Origin: Melioribacteraceae bacterium
GTDB taxonomy: Bacteria > Bacteroidota > Ignavibacteria > Ignavibacteriales > Melioribacteraceae
Length of the DNA stretch: 64,000 bases
Assembly (NCBI GenBank): GCA_019638015.1
Contig: JAHBUP010000001.1
Coordinates: 3,690,424-3,754,423, forward strand
Direction: 5' to 3'
Below the pieces are notes generated by a model. It made no database searches, was not told where the DNA came from, and saw nothing but the letters and a program-made list of their open reading frames with translations. Positions 27,616 through 36,978 of this stretch are shown here, piece by piece; position 1 is the stretch's first letter; each line of letters starts with the position of its first letter. A program made the position numbers and the translations under genes.

Positions 27616-28641
27616 ATGATAAAAGATTCGCTACATCTGGCAAAATGGTGGACCGAAGATAATAACGGAAAGTTATTATGTACGTTATGCCCCCGTTATT
27701 GTTCAATTGGCGAATCTCAAGCGGGATTTTGTTATATCCGCCAAAATATAAATGGAAAACTTTATTCAACCGGTTATGGTCATCCTACCGGATTTGCGAT
27801 TGACCCAATCGAGAAGAAGCCATTAAACCATTTTTATCCCGGTACACAAATATTAAGTTTTGGTACTGCCGGGTGTAATCTTGGTTGCAAGTTTTGTCAG
27901 AATTGGTCAATGAGTAAAACAAAGCTCGATAATATTCATTCATTAGATGTAACTCCAACCCAAGTTGTTGAATTAGCAATAAACAACAAAGTACCTTCAA
28001 TCGCATACACGTACAACGATCCGGTAATCTTTGGCGAATATGTAATTGATATTTCTAAGATTGCCAGAGAGGTAAATATTAAAAATGTGATGGTTACTGC
28101 CGGCTATATTGATAAAAATGCTCGAAGTGAAGTCTTTGAATATATTGATGCCGCCAATGTTGATTTAAAAGGATTTACAGAATCGTTTTATTATAAACTT
28201 ACCGCTTCTCATATCAATCCGGTGCTTGATACTTTAATTTGGATAAAGAAGGAAACCGATATTTGGCTGGAGATTACTACTCTACTTATTCCCGATGAAA
28301 ATGATAACGATGACGAATTAAAATTAATGTGCAATTGGATCGTTGAAAATTTAGGAGATGAAGTTCCTCTTCACTTTACTGCATTCCATCCCGATTTTAA
28401 AATGCTCTCAAAACCAAGGACTCCCCACAAAACTCTTTTTAGAGCCAGAGAAATTGCCCTAAAGGGGGGAATAAAGTATTGCTATCTGGGAAATATTCAT
28501 AATGAAGCAGGTAGTTCAACTTACTGCCACTACTGTAAACATTTACTTATAGAACGAGACTGGCATTCAATAATCCAAAACAACATTAAATCCAATCAAT
28601 GCCCAAAGTGTGGTGCCATAATTCCCGGGATATTTATGTGA
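27616..28641 (+). CDS. amrS: AmmeMemoRadiSam system radical SAM enzyme
   Basis: The 341-residue protein is the radical S-adenosylmethionine partner of the AMMECR1/MEMO1 proteins. The 4Fe-4S motif is present as GCNLGCKFCQNWS (CxxxCxxC), preceded by the AmrS hallmarks CTLCPRYCSIGE, an R-x-N-x-x-G stretch and DPIEKKPLNHFYPG. A C-terminal zinc-ribbon-like pair CHYCKH and CPKCGAIIPG is visible. Its substrate is not established. The usual partner genes (AMMECR1 and MEMO1 domains) are absent from this window. It is tightly linked to pyk, which is not a functional partner I know of. Confidence 0.93.
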   Translation: MIKDSLHLAKWWTEDNNGKLLCTLCPRYCSIGESQAGFCYIRQNINGKLYSTGYGHPTGFAIDPIEKKPLNHFYPGTQILSFGTAGCNLGCKFCQNWSMSKTKLDNIHSLDVTPTQVVELAINNKVPSIAYTYNDPVIFGEYVIDISKIAREVNIKNVMVTAGYIDKNARSEVFEYIDAANVDLKGFTESFYYKLTASHINPVLDTLIWIKKETDIWLEITTLLIPDENDNDDELKLMCNWIVENLGDEVPLHFTAFHPDFKMLSKPRTPHKTLFRAREIALKGGIKYCYLGNIHNEAGSSTYCHYCKHLLIERDWHSIIQNNIKSNQCPKCGAIIPGIFM

Positions 28642-28740
28642 TTTCTGTTGCATCTTACTCCTACAATTTGGAATTTTGGAACGGTTTAACGGGGCAATGA
28701 TTGTCTCAAAATAAACTCACATAACCAGCCAGGAGTAAAC

Positions 28741-29265
28741 ATGAAAAACCTAATCACTTTTTTAGGGTTGTTGCTAATTATTTCATTCGGTTTAACAACC
28801 CAATCCGCAGCTCAAAAATCAGAAAGAATCGGAAAGATATTCAAGAAAGCCGAGGCGCATGCTCTTTTTGGAAGAGTATTTGGCACTGCCGAAATATCTA
28901 AAGCAGATCTTTTAAAGGCAGTTAAAAAAGCCGGAAAGTATATGTACTTTAATTTAAAGAATGGCAAGCCGGTGGTTGTTGATGCAAAAAGAAGATCTTT
29001 AATTGATAACTCAATAGGAATAAATGAACATTCCATTTCAACATCAATTAATTCCAACTCAATAGGAGAATTTAGAACCCCCGAAACGTCGATTAATGAA
29101 AATGAAATTTACGCGGTTTATAGTACCGAGGTTGTTGAAGAATTTTTGGCACTTGATGATTTACAAGTAGTACTAATTGAGAGAAGAGGAGGCGTTATTT
29201 CACTCTCAACTGAAAATAATGTACTTGAAATGTCTACAATGTGCCCACCATATTGTCTTGATTGA
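28741..29265 (+). CDS. Secreted hypothetical protein with a Cys-terminated tail
   Basis: The 174-residue protein has a signal peptide (NLITFLGLLLIISFGLTTQSAAQ) and a GGAG site before ATG 28741. The middle is a Lys-rich KKAEAHALFGRVFGTAEISKADL segment, then a Ser/Asn-rich stretch (about 96-115), and it ends with MCPPYCLD. I recognise no family. It leads directly into the membrane protein, kinase and response regulator genes (the next ATG lies 2 bases after its stop). This suggests an exported sensor or ligand-binding partner of the two-component system, or a target of it. Confidence 0.6.
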   Translation: MKNLITFLGLLLIISFGLTTQSAAQKSERIGKIFKKAEAHALFGRVFGTAEISKADLLKAVKKAGKYMYFNLKNGKPVVVDAKRRSLIDNSIGINEHSISTSINSNSIGEFRTPETSINENEIYAVYSTEVVEEFLALDDLQVVLIERRGGVISLSTENNVLEMSTMCPPYCLD

Positions 29266-29267
29266 AT

Positions 29268-29852
29268 ATGGGATTAGCTGATTTTTTTAGAATAATTTAT
29301 TCAGTCGGATTCATTATTTGGATTTTCCCTCCTATCAGGCAATTCAGAACTCCACTTTTTTATTTTTTTTTAATACTGGCGATTGGAGATACGTTTAGCC
29401 TGGGATATAGCTTCCTTCTTAGCAAAAGTATTCCGTTAGGATACTTTGTTGCAATTAGTTTTCTCCTTATAATTTCACTAACTGATAAAGTTGTTTTAAT
29501 GAGGCACAAGTATTTGATCTTAGCTATTTGGGTTATGCTTGTCATCGGTCTATTTAATGTGAGATTAGAAACTAGTTATTATTTCATTTTAGTTGCTCTA
29601 TTGCATTCAATAATCTTTATTATGATATTAAAATTATTCATAATGAGTTACGTTAATTATTCAAAAATTAATTTCTTTTTATTAATGTTATTGTTTTATC
29701 AGACCACTATTCTTTTCAAAGTTTTAAATATGGCAATAGGATTTGCAGATGCAGCAGCTTTCTTTATTATTACAAGCATTGCCCAAATCATCTTTGGACT
29801 CTACTTTTCAATCGTTAGAGCGGATCGATCGGAATTTATTACTAAGCTTTGA
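29268..29852 (+). CDS. Multi-span membrane protein, probable sensory partner of the kinase
   Basis: The 194-residue protein consists of about six hydrophobic segments (for example FRIIYSVGFIIWIF, FYFFLILAIGD and FFLLMLLFYQTTILF). The ATG at 29268 is chosen over the TTG at 29262, and it lies 2 bases after the preceding stop. Its C-terminus overlaps the next kinase frame by 104 bases. The kinase has only one membrane segment of its own and no extracellular domain, so this protein may be its detached sensor. Alternatively, the two may have been a single gene separated by a frameshift. I recognise no named family. Confidence 0.6.
   Translation: MGLADFFRIIYSVGFIIWIFPPIRQFRTPLFYFFLILAIGDTFSLGYSFLLSKSIPLGYFVAISFLLIISLTDKVVLMRHKYLILAIWVMLVIGLFNVRLETSYYFILVALLHSIIFIMILKLFIMSYVNYSKINFFLLMLLFYQTTILFKVLNMAIGFADAAAFFIITSIAQIIFGLYFSIVRADRSEFITKL
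29738..29741 (+). promoter_or_regulatory. Shine-Dalgarno-like AGGA for the overlapping kinase gene
   Basis: AGGA at 29738-29741 precedes ATG 29749 by 7 bases, inside the upstream membrane-protein gene. This supports translation of the kinase from within the overlap. Confidence 0.5.
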
Positions 29853-31062
29853 GAATCCATTATTCTTCGCACTCATTGTGGTTGTAGTTGTTCTGGTTGT
29901 AATGTTTATCTTTTACCGGTTTATAATTATTCCGATGAGGGTAAAACATTTAATCCAGGAAGAAAAGCTGCGGCTTCAGCAGGCTGAAATGATGGCAAAA
30001 TTTGCCGAGTTTTCCCCCGACATAATTTTGCGTGTTGATGTTGAGGGAAAAATAATTCTTGCTAACAATACCGCTCATAAAGCGTTTCACCATAGTCATC
30101 AGCTTCTCGGTGAGCAAATTCAAAACCTACTTCCCTTCTTAATAGATGTAAATATAGAGCAGATTATTGATAATAATATAATTACCGATTACAGTTATCA
30201 ACTAAATAATTCTCACTTTCAATTTTTACTTGCGGGAGTTGCAAAGTTTAATGTTTGCCAGGTTTACGGGAGAGATATTTCACAGCTCAAAAAAACTGAG
30301 GAGAATCTTATTGACGCGCTTGGCAGAGCCGAGGAATCAAAAAAACTTAAAGAGTTTTTCTTAGCTCAAATTTCACACGAGATAAGATCTCCCCTAAATG
30401 TTATTGTTGGATATTCTGATTACCTCAAAGATGAATTATTAAGAGAAGGCATCCCCGATTATTCTCCAATTCTTTTGGCAATAAAAAATAACAGCAAGCG
30501 ACTTTATAGAACTTTTGATCTTCTACTGAACATGTCCCAAATTCATGCGGGTAAGTATGAACCACGCTTCGAAAAAGTAAATCTGCAAGCTTTAATACTT
30601 ACCATACTCGAGGAGTATAATTCACTTGCTCAGGAAAAAGAATTAAATATTGAATTTGTAAATGAACTACAGCCCGAATTTTCAATATTAATAGACTACT
30701 ACAGCATTATTCACGCGTTTTCTAATCTATTAGATAATGCCATCAAATACACCGATTCCGGCAAAATCGAAATAAGAATCAGGCGAGATGATAAATATGT
30801 TTGCGTTGATTTTAAAGATACCGGGAAAGGTATGGGGAAGGAATATATTGATAGACTATTCACTCCGTTTACTCAGGAAGAAATGGGGTATACAAGAAAG
30901 TATGATGGCACCGGATTGGGATTGGCCATCGTAAAAAATTATATTGATCAGAACGGGGGAAAAATTCACGTTAAATCAGAAATAAATAAAGGTACAACAT
31001 TTACCGTTTTATTAAAGGAAGGATATAAATGGGCACAGCAATTCAAAAACCCAAACTTCTAA
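29749..31062 (+). CDS. PAS-domain sensor histidine kinase
   Basis: The 437-residue protein has one N-terminal membrane segment (about residues 40-62, rich in Val), a short linker helix, a PAS domain (about 75-185: FSPDIILRVDVEGKIILAN) and a kinase core. The phospho-accepting His is His210 in FLAQISHEIRSPLN. The ATP-binding part shows LLDNAIKYTDSGK, DTGKGM and GTGLGLAIVKNY. The start at 29749 is supported by an AGGA 7 bases upstream but overlaps the preceding gene by 104 bases; a later start at 29902 (ATG inside the membrane segment) has no ribosome-binding site. It overlaps the response regulator gene by 34 bases. The pair is the cognate system. Confidence 0.85.
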   Translation: MQQLSLLLQALPKSSLDSTFQSLERIDRNLLLSFENPLFFALIVVVVVLVVMFIFYRFIIIPMRVKHLIQEEKLRLQQAEMMAKFAEFSPDIILRVDVEGKIILANNTAHKAFHHSHQLLGEQIQNLLPFLIDVNIEQIIDNNIITDYSYQLNNSHFQFLLAGVAKFNVCQVYGRDISQLKKTEENLIDALGRAEESKKLKEFFLAQISHEIRSPLNVIVGYSDYLKDELLREGIPDYSPILLAIKNNSKRLYRTFDLLLNMSQIHAGKYEPRFEKVNLQALILTILEEYNSLAQEKELNIEFVNELQPEFSILIDYYSIIHAFSNLLDNAIKYTDSGKIEIRIRRDDKYVCVDFKDTGKGMGKEYIDRLFTPFTQEEMGYTRKYDGTGLGLAIVKNYIDQNGGKIHVKSEINKGTTFTVLLKEGYKWAQQFKNPNF

Positions 31063-31469
31063 TTACTGAGGATGATTACGAGAATCAGAAATTTCTCAAT
31101 TTATTTTTAAAAAAATATTTTGCTATAGATATGTGCGACTCATCCGAAACATTTTATGCTCATATCAACAACGAGCAGTATGACATTATCTTAATGGATA
31201 TTTCAATTAAGGGGAAGAAAAATGGATTGGACCTTACACGCGAAATGAGGCAAAACCCAAAGTATCTCGATACGCCAATAATTTGTTACACAGCTCATGC
31301 ATATAATATAGATAGATTAAATGCTCTTGATGCGGGATGCGATATTTATATAAGCAAGCCATCGGACATAAAGTATCTGCTTAAATCGATGTTTCAGCTT
31401 CTGGAATCTAAGGGAAAAATATTATATGGTAATGGAATTTCCGAATCTGAATGTTATTGCACATCATAA
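31029..31469 (+). CDS. Single-domain response regulator
   Basis: The 146-residue protein is a receiver domain without a DNA-binding output. The acidic pair (EDD near residue 15), the phospho-acceptor in ILMDIS (Asp57), the YTAH (Thr) strand and KPSD (Lys near residue 110) are all present. It starts at ATG 31029, 34 bases inside the kinase gene, with AGGAAGG upstream. The C-terminal tail ends ECYCTS. Because there is no output domain, it probably works by protein-protein contact or phosphorelay. A strong terminator follows the stop. Confidence 0.87.
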   Translation: MGTAIQKPKLLITEDDYENQKFLNLFLKKYFAIDMCDSSETFYAHINNEQYDIILMDISIKGKKNGLDLTREMRQNPKYLDTPIICYTAHAYNIDRLNALDAGCDIYISKPSDIKYLLKSMFQLLESKGKILYGNGISESECYCTS

Positions 31470-31470
31470 A

Positions 31471-31500
31471 AAAAGCCCGGCTAAACCCGGGCTTAATTTT
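31471..31500. terminator. Bidirectional rho-independent terminator
   Basis: Stem AAGCCCGG (31473-31480) pairs with CCGGGCTT (31487-31494) around a 6-base loop, with an A-run before and AATTTT after. It ends the response-regulator operon on the plus strand and ahcY on the minus strand, whose stop codon begins inside it at 31500. Confidence 0.9.
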
Positions 31501-32819
31501 TAATAACGGTAGTAATCGGGCTTAAATGGTCCCTCTACTTTAACCCCAATATATTTAGCCTGCTTTTCATTCAACAAATCAAGCTCAACGCCAATTTTTG
31601 ATAGATGAAGCATTGCTACCTTTTCATCTAAATGTTTAGGAAGCATATATACTTTATTTTCATAGTTATCTGAATTATTCCACAATTCTATTTGAGCAAG
31701 AACCTGATTCGTGAAAGAATTCGACATCACAAATGAAGGATGACCCGTTGCACAGCCAAGATTGACTAATCTTCCTTCAGCTAATACAATTATATCTTTA
31801 CCATCAATTGTATATTTATCAACTTGCGGTTTAATTGTATCTCTTGTGTTTCCATAATTATCATTAAGCCAGGCCATGTCAATTTCGTTATCAAAATGAC
31901 CGATGTTACAAACAATTGCTTTATCTTTCATTTTTTTGAAATGTTGTTCCGAAATGATATCAACATTACCGGTTGCCGTTACAACAATATCAGCACGCGG
32001 AATAGCGTCAATCATTTTTTTAACTTCGTATCCGTCCATTGCCGCTTGAAGAGCACATATTGGATCAATTTCCGTTACAATTACTCTAACGCCAGCACTT
32101 CTCAAACTTTGGGCAGATCCTTTTCCAACATCACCATAACCGGCTACAACTGCAACTTTACCAGCCATCATTAAATCGGTTGCTCTTCTAATCGCATCAA
32201 CCAATGATTCACGGCATCCATATTTATTATCAAATTTTGATTTGGTAACAGAATCGTTTACATTAATTGCCGGGATTTGTAAAGTACCTTTTTCAACTCT
32301 TTCATATAAACGATGAACACCAGTAGTTGTTTCTTCTGAGATTCCCTTGATACCGGAAATTAATTCGGGAAATTTATCAAGTACCATATTAGTAAGGTCA
32401 CCTCCATCATCAAGAATCATGTTTAGCGGTTTTTTATCTTCACCAAAGAATAATGTTTGTTCAATACACCAATCAAATTCTTCCAGGTTCATTCCCTTCC
32501 AAGCATAAACAGGAATTCCCGCTGCTGCAATTGCGGCGGCGGCATGATCTTGAGTAGAAAATATATTGCATGATGACCATTTTACTTCGGCACCTAATTC
32601 GATGAGTGTTTCAATTAATACTGCAGTTTGAATCGTCATATGCAAACAACCGGCAATGCGGGCACCCTTTAAGGGTTTTGATTTTCCATAGTCCGCACGA
32701 AGCGTCATTAATCCGGGCATTTCAGCTTCAGCCAATGATATTTCTTTTCTTCCCCATTCGGCAAGTGACATATCTTTTACTTTATAATTTAGTTGTTTTG
32801 TATCTAATGCTTGACTCAT
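31500..32819 (-). CDS. ahcY: Adenosylhomocysteinase (SAH hydrolase)
   Basis: AhcY cleaves S-adenosylhomocysteine to adenosine and homocysteine, with bound NAD. The 439-residue protein shows [32 protein letters not shown], the NAD-binding [20 protein letters not shown] and the C-terminal [15 protein letters not shown], the ending typical of the enzyme. It begins 14 bases after the stop of metK, so the S-adenosylmethionine cycle genes are coupled. Its product use (homocysteine recycling) and MetK's product supply are adjacent steps of the same cycle. Confidence 0.98.
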   Translation of the reverse strand: MSQALDTKQLNYKVKDMSLAEWGRKEISLAEAEMPGLMTLRADYGKSKPLKGARIAGCLHMTIQTAVLIETLIELGAEVKWSSCNIFSTQDHAAAAIAAAGIPVYAWKGMNLEEFDWCIEQTLFFGEDKKPLNMILDDGGDLTNMVLDKFPELISGIKGISEETTTGVHRLYERVEKGTLQIPAINVNDSVTKSKFDNKYGCRESLVDAIRRATDLMMAGKVAVVAGYGDVGKGSAQSLRSAGVRVIVTEIDPICALQAAMDGYEVKKMIDAIPRADIVVTATGNVDIISEQHFKKMKDKAIVCNIGHFDNEIDMAWLNDNYGNTRDTIKPQVDKYTIDGKDIIVLAEGRLVNLGCATGHPSFVMSNSFTNQVLAQIELWNNSDNYENKVYMLPKHLDEKVAMLHLSKIGVELDLLNEKQAKYIGVKVEGPFKPDYYRY

Positions 32820-32833
32820 TTTTTTCCTCTTTC

Positions 32834-33976
32834 TTAAATATATTTCTTAAATGTCGAAACAAGATCCAATTGTTCCCATGTGAAATCCTTATCATTTCTT
32901 CCGAAATGACCATAGGAAGAAGTCTTTTGGTAAATTGGTCTTCTCAATTTTAATCTTGTAATAATTCCTTTAGGAGTTAAATCAACTTCCTTTTTAATCA
33001 TCTCCGCTATTTTGATATCGGAAATTTTACCGGTTCCTTTAGTATCAACAAATATTGAAACAGGTTCAGCAACTCCGATTGCATAAGCAACTTGCACTAA
33101 ACATTCTTTAGCTAGTTTTGCCGCAACAACATTCTTAGCAATATGACGGGCGGCATAAGTTGCGCTTCGATCAACTTTAGATGGATCTTTACCACTAAAA
33201 GCACCACCGCCATGTGGTGCCCATCCACCGTAAGTATCTACAATAATCTTTCTTCCAGTTAACCCACTATCGCCATGAGGACCGCCAATTTCAAAACGAC
33301 CGGTAGGATTAACATAATACTTTGTTTTTTTATCTAGATATTTCGAAGGTATAATTGCTTTAATTATATGCTGAATAACATCTGCATTAATTTTATTCTG
33401 ACTTACATTTCCATCATGCTGAGTTGATATTACTACAGTATCCACTCGTAATGGTTTTCCATTATCATCATATTCAATCGTTACTTGAGATTTGGCGTCG
33501 GGTCTTAAGTATGGCATTAATTTTAAATTTTTCTTTCTAACATCCGAAAGTTTTTTTACTAGTTTGTGGGCATAAACAATTGGCATTGGCATATATTCCG
33601 GCGTTTGATCGCATGCATAACCAAACATAATTCCCTGATCTCCGGCACCGCCTTTATCAACACCCATGGCGATATCTGGAGATTGAGAATGAATTGCGTT
33701 GAGAACGCCGCAAGATTCGGAATCAAATTTATATTCAGCTTTAGTATAGCCTATATTTTTAATTGTGTTTCGAACAACTTTTTCAATATCTATATATGCT
33801 TTAGTTGTAACTTCACCACCAACTACTACTAATCCGGTTGTTACAAAAGTCTCGCACGCAACACGGGCATTAGGGTCTTGGGAAAAGATCGCGTCTAAAA
33901 CTCCATCCGAAATTGCATCACATACTTTATCCGGATGCCCTTCCGAAACAGATTCTGAAGTAAATAAGTATGACAT
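32834..33976 (-). CDS. metK: S-adenosylmethionine synthase
   Basis: MetK makes S-adenosylmethionine from methionine and ATP. The 380-residue protein contains [21 protein letters not shown], the [12 protein letters not shown] loop, [17 protein letters not shown] and [17 protein letters not shown]. These are the invariant blocks of the family. It lies between the sugar nucleotidyltransferase upstream (19 bases) and ahcY downstream (14 bases). No SAM riboswitch is visible in the short spacers or in the 134-base region upstream of the operon. Confidence 0.98.
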   Translation of the reverse strand: MSYLFTSESVSEGHPDKVCDAISDGVLDAIFSQDPNARVACETFVTTGLVVVGGEVTTKAYIDIEKVVRNTIKNIGYTKAEYKFDSESCGVLNAIHSQSPDIAMGVDKGGAGDQGIMFGYACDQTPEYMPMPIVYAHKLVKKLSDVRKKNLKLMPYLRPDAKSQVTIEYDDNGKPLRVDTVVISTQHDGNVSQNKINADVIQHIIKAIIPSKYLDKKTKYYVNPTGRFEIGGPHGDSGLTGRKIIVDTYGGWAPHGGGAFSGKDPSKVDRSATYAARHIAKNVVAAKLAKECLVQVAYAIGVAEPVSIFVDTKGTGKISDIKIAEMIKKEVDLTPKGIITRLKLRRPIYQKTSSYGHFGRNDKDFTWEQLDLVSTFKKYI

Positions 33977-33995
33977 TTATTCCTCTTTTTTATAA

Positions 33996-34973
33996 TTAGT
34001 TAAATTCTATTTCTGATGAATCGCCTGCATTAAGTTTTTTAAAACTACTTTTTACTAAAGCGTTATTGCCGATTATTGAATCCTTAAGCATAGCTTTTTC
34101 AATTCTTGCGCCCGAGTTAACTATGGTATTTTTGATGATTGAATCTATGATCTCACAATTATCCGAAATTGTAGTAAATGGTCCAATAATTGAGTTTTCA
34201 ACAATGGCGCTTTCTGCTATATAAACTGGATCAACAATTACAACACTATCGTATATTTTGTGAGTTCCACCATTCTTTAGTAAAAATTGATTTGTATTAA
34301 GAAGAGTTTCTGGTTTCCCGCAATCATACCAGCCTTCAACTGGAAATGTAGTAAAATATTCACCTTTGTTAATCATTATCTGCAACGCATCAGTAAGCTG
34401 GAACTCCCCTTTTGTTCTAATATCTTTGTCAAATAATTCGTTTAAAGATTCAACAAGTAATCTCGAATCTTTAATATAATACAAACCTACCAGAGCAAGC
34501 TTAGAAATTGGTTCTTTGGGTTTTTCAACTAAGCGAACGATCTGATCATCTTTGCAAATCGCCACACCAAAGCGGGAAGGATCTTCTACGCTTTTAACAC
34601 CTAGAGCGCTAGTTTTACTTTGAAATACTTTAGACAGATTAACATCAAAAACTGTATCGCCAAGAATAATAAAGATCTCTTCATCATCAAATGTTTCTGA
34701 CGCCACGGATATAGCGTGACCTAATCCCAGTGCAATTTCTTGAGTAACGAACTTTGCATCCAACTCAGGATATGTGTTTGTTACATATTCCACAACTTTT
34801 TCACCAAGGTAACCTATAACAAAGGTGGCTTTAAATATTTTTTCAGCAATTAGTTTTTCAATAATGTGACCGATGATGGGTTTACCACCAACATTTAATA
34901 ATACTTTTGGAAGAGAATATGTATGCGGCTTTAGACGTGTACCAATACCTGCAACCGGTATTACTGCCCTCAT
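33996..34973 (-). CDS. Sugar-1-phosphate nucleotidyltransferase (NDP-sugar pyrophosphorylase family)
   Basis: The 325-residue enzyme has the nucleotidyltransferase signature VIPVAGIGTRLKPHTYSLPK and a metal-binding IILGDTVFDV, then LVGLYYIKDS. Its C-terminus (about 230-325) shows a left-handed beta-helix-like repeat (VYIAESAIVENSIIGPF, TTISDNCEIIDSIIK). It makes an activated nucleotide sugar from a sugar-1-phosphate and NTP; dTDP-glucose and UDP-glucose are both possible. The start at 34973 is preferred because it begins the glycine loop and follows an AAGGTAG; 19 further residues upstream are not homologous. It is the first gene of the metK-ahcY operon, an unusual partner. Confidence 0.9.
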   Translation of the reverse strand: MRAVIPVAGIGTRLKPHTYSLPKVLLNVGGKPIIGHIIEKLIAEKIFKATFVIGYLGEKVVEYVTNTYPELDAKFVTQEIALGLGHAISVASETFDDEEIFIILGDTVFDVNLSKVFQSKTSALGVKSVEDPSRFGVAICKDDQIVRLVEKPKEPISKLALVGLYYIKDSRLLVESLNELFDKDIRTKGEFQLTDALQIMINKGEYFTTFPVEGWYDCGKPETLLNTNQFLLKNGGTHKIYDSVVIVDPVYIAESAIVENSIIGPFTTISDNCEIIDSIIKNTIVNSGARIEKAMLKDSIIGNNALVKSSFKKLNAGDSSEIEFN

Positions 34974-35107
34974 TACTACCTTTATAATTAAATTGGTTTC
35001 AAATTTACTTAATACCGTTGCTTTAATCAAACATGGGCAAGAGATAAGTAAAATTCTTGTTTAATGTTATTAACCTTATTTCTAACTTGCGCTAAGAATA
35101 AATAGCC

Positions 35108-36082
35108 ATGTGTACAAAACCAGTGCATATCAAGAATCGTATATCTGAATTATTTGGAATTACTTATCCAATCATTCAGGCGGGAATGGTTTGGGTTAGC
35201 GGATGGAGATTAGCTTCGGCAGTTTCTGATAATGGTGGATTGGGTTTAATTGGTGCCGGTTCAATGAAACCGTTGCTGCTTTCAGAACATATTAAAAAGT
35301 GTTTCGCCGCAACTAATAAACCGTTTGGAGTCAACATTCCACTATTAAGAGGTGATGCTGAAGATTTAATAAATACTGTAATAAATGAAAATGTTAAGAT
35401 TGTATTCACATCAGCTGGTCACCCTGGTAAATATATTGATCTACTCAAAAAAAATAATATCATCGTAGTACATGTAGTCCCTACTTTAAAATATGCTTTA
35501 AAAGCTGAAAGCGTTGGATGCGACGCGGTGGTTGGTGAAGGAGTTGAGGCCGGAGGTCATAATGGCACCGATGAAATTACTACATTTTCTTTGATCCCTC
35601 AGCTCTCATCAAATTTAAAAATTCCTATTGTCGCGGCTGGTGGTATTGTTAATGGTGCCGGTATATTAGCAGCTTTATCATTAGGCGCTGAAGGAGTTCA
35701 GATTGGAACCTTGTTCGCCGCCACGGAAGAGTCATCCGCGCATATTAATTATAAAAATGCTATTATAAATTCCTCTGATACTGACTCTGTACTAATTCTC
35801 AAAAAAATTGGATTGGTACGTGCATTAAAGAACAATTTCACCACTGTTATTCAAAAAGCCGAATCCGAGAACATTAAAGCTGATGATTTGAAATTACTCC
35901 TTGGTTCTAAAAGAGAGATGCATGGTATTTTTGAGGGAGATACTATTGAGGGATTACTTGAAGCTGGTCAGGGTTCTGGCCTAATAAAAAAAATAAGCAC
36001 TGTTAGGGATACTATAAATTTATTAGTTGAAGATTTCGATAATAACCTAGCAAGAATAAATGAAATGGCCAATATTAGATGA
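35108..36082 (+). CDS. FabK/nitronate monooxygenase-like FMN flavoprotein
   Basis: The 324-residue TIM-barrel flavoprotein begins ITYPIIQAGMVWVSG and contains GLGLIGAGSM, GEGVEAGGHNG (catalytic His region), IPIVAAGGIVNG and GAEGVQIGTLFAATEES, the FMN phosphate-binding set. Both trans-2-enoyl-ACP reductase II (FabK) and nitronate monooxygenase share these motifs, so the exact reaction is open. It overlaps the following gene by four bases (ATGA at 36079-36082), so they are translationally coupled. Confidence 0.9.
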   Translation: MCTKPVHIKNRISELFGITYPIIQAGMVWVSGWRLASAVSDNGGLGLIGAGSMKPLLLSEHIKKCFAATNKPFGVNIPLLRGDAEDLINTVINENVKIVFTSAGHPGKYIDLLKKNNIIVVHVVPTLKYALKAESVGCDAVVGEGVEAGGHNGTDEITTFSLIPQLSSNLKIPIVAAGGIVNGAGILAALSLGAEGVQIGTLFAATEESSAHINYKNAIINSSDTDSVLILKKIGLVRALKNNFTTVIQKAESENIKADDLKLLLGSKREMHGIFEGDTIEGLLEAGQGSGLIKKISTVRDTINLLVEDFDNNLARINEMANIR

Positions 36083-36801
36083 AGAATAAATATATTTCAT
36101 ACCGTTATGAACTTCGTTTGGAAAGCGGAGAGATAAAAAATTTTGAGTTTCTTATTGATAAGAATGATTTAAATCTGGTTGAAAAAACAGAACCCATTAA
36201 GCCTTACTGGGCTCTTCGCAAAGAATTTGGATGTGTTAATGATAAGTGCGATCTAAAACCTGATGATTATTGCCCGATAGCTCTCACTACAAATAAATTA
36301 ATAAGTCACTTTCATGATATTTCTTCAACTGTTCGAGTTGCGGTAAAAGTAATCTCAAATGATAGGATATATTCTAAGGAAACATCCTTTCAGCAGGCGG
36401 TATCCAGTATTTCCGGCATACTTATGAGTACTTGTGGCTGCCCAATTCTTGGTAAACTCAAACCACTTGTTAGATTTCATCTTCCATTTTCAACTTTAGA
36501 AGAAACGGAGTTTCGTGTTTTCTCGATGTTTTTACTTGCTCAATATTTTAAGGAACGCAACGGTTTAACAGTATCAGAAAATTTCGATGAGTTAAAAGAA
36601 TTATATGCTGAAATACAGGTAATTAATAGATTGTCTGCCCAAAAAATTCAAGAAATTGAGCGGAGCGACGCAACTATAAATGGTTTGGTGATACTTGATA
36701 CCTTTGCTCTCTCTGTTACATTTAATTTAGATGATGACGACTTCACCCAAATGGAATCATTATTTTCTGAGTGGTTGAAACCTACCAAGAAAAGTGAATA
36801 G
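36079..36801 (+). CDS. Cys-rich conserved hypothetical protein (DUF6901-like)
   Basis: The 240-residue soluble protein starts with YRYELRLESGEIKNFEFLID, resembling a domain seen in the uncharacterised DUF6901 group (from memory, unverified). Five cysteines are clustered: Cys52, Cys57 and Cys65 (GCVNDKC, YCPIAL) and Cys119-Cys121 (STCGCP). This is a plausible metal or Fe-S site. A helical C-terminal half (about 150-240) follows. Its start overlaps the flavoprotein stop by four bases, so a joint function is likely. I can give no enzymatic role. Confidence 0.6.
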   Translation: MKNKYISYRYELRLESGEIKNFEFLIDKNDLNLVEKTEPIKPYWALRKEFGCVNDKCDLKPDDYCPIALTTNKLISHFHDISSTVRVAVKVISNDRIYSKETSFQQAVSSISGILMSTCGCPILGKLKPLVRFHLPFSTLEETEFRVFSMFLLAQYFKERNGLTVSENFDELKELYAEIQVINRLSAQKIQEIERSDATINGLVILDTFALSVTFNLDDDDFTQMESLFSEWLKPTKKSE

Positions 36802-36978
36802 TTTTTCTTTTCACCCCTCACTATTATGCCATAGATATCAATTAATATTCAGAAAATTTGAAGGTCCGATACTGGTTTGGGGTTGAACTATCCCCCACAA
36901 ACTTGGGTTATATTGTATTGAGGAGATTCACTTTTCTAATTAATTATAGCTATTTTAACTAAAAAGAAGGAATTCTTT

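Noticed and set aside
34974..35107. SAM riboswitch ahead of the metK operon
   Set aside because: The 134-base divergent spacer is featureless, without the SAM riboswitch core or a terminator.
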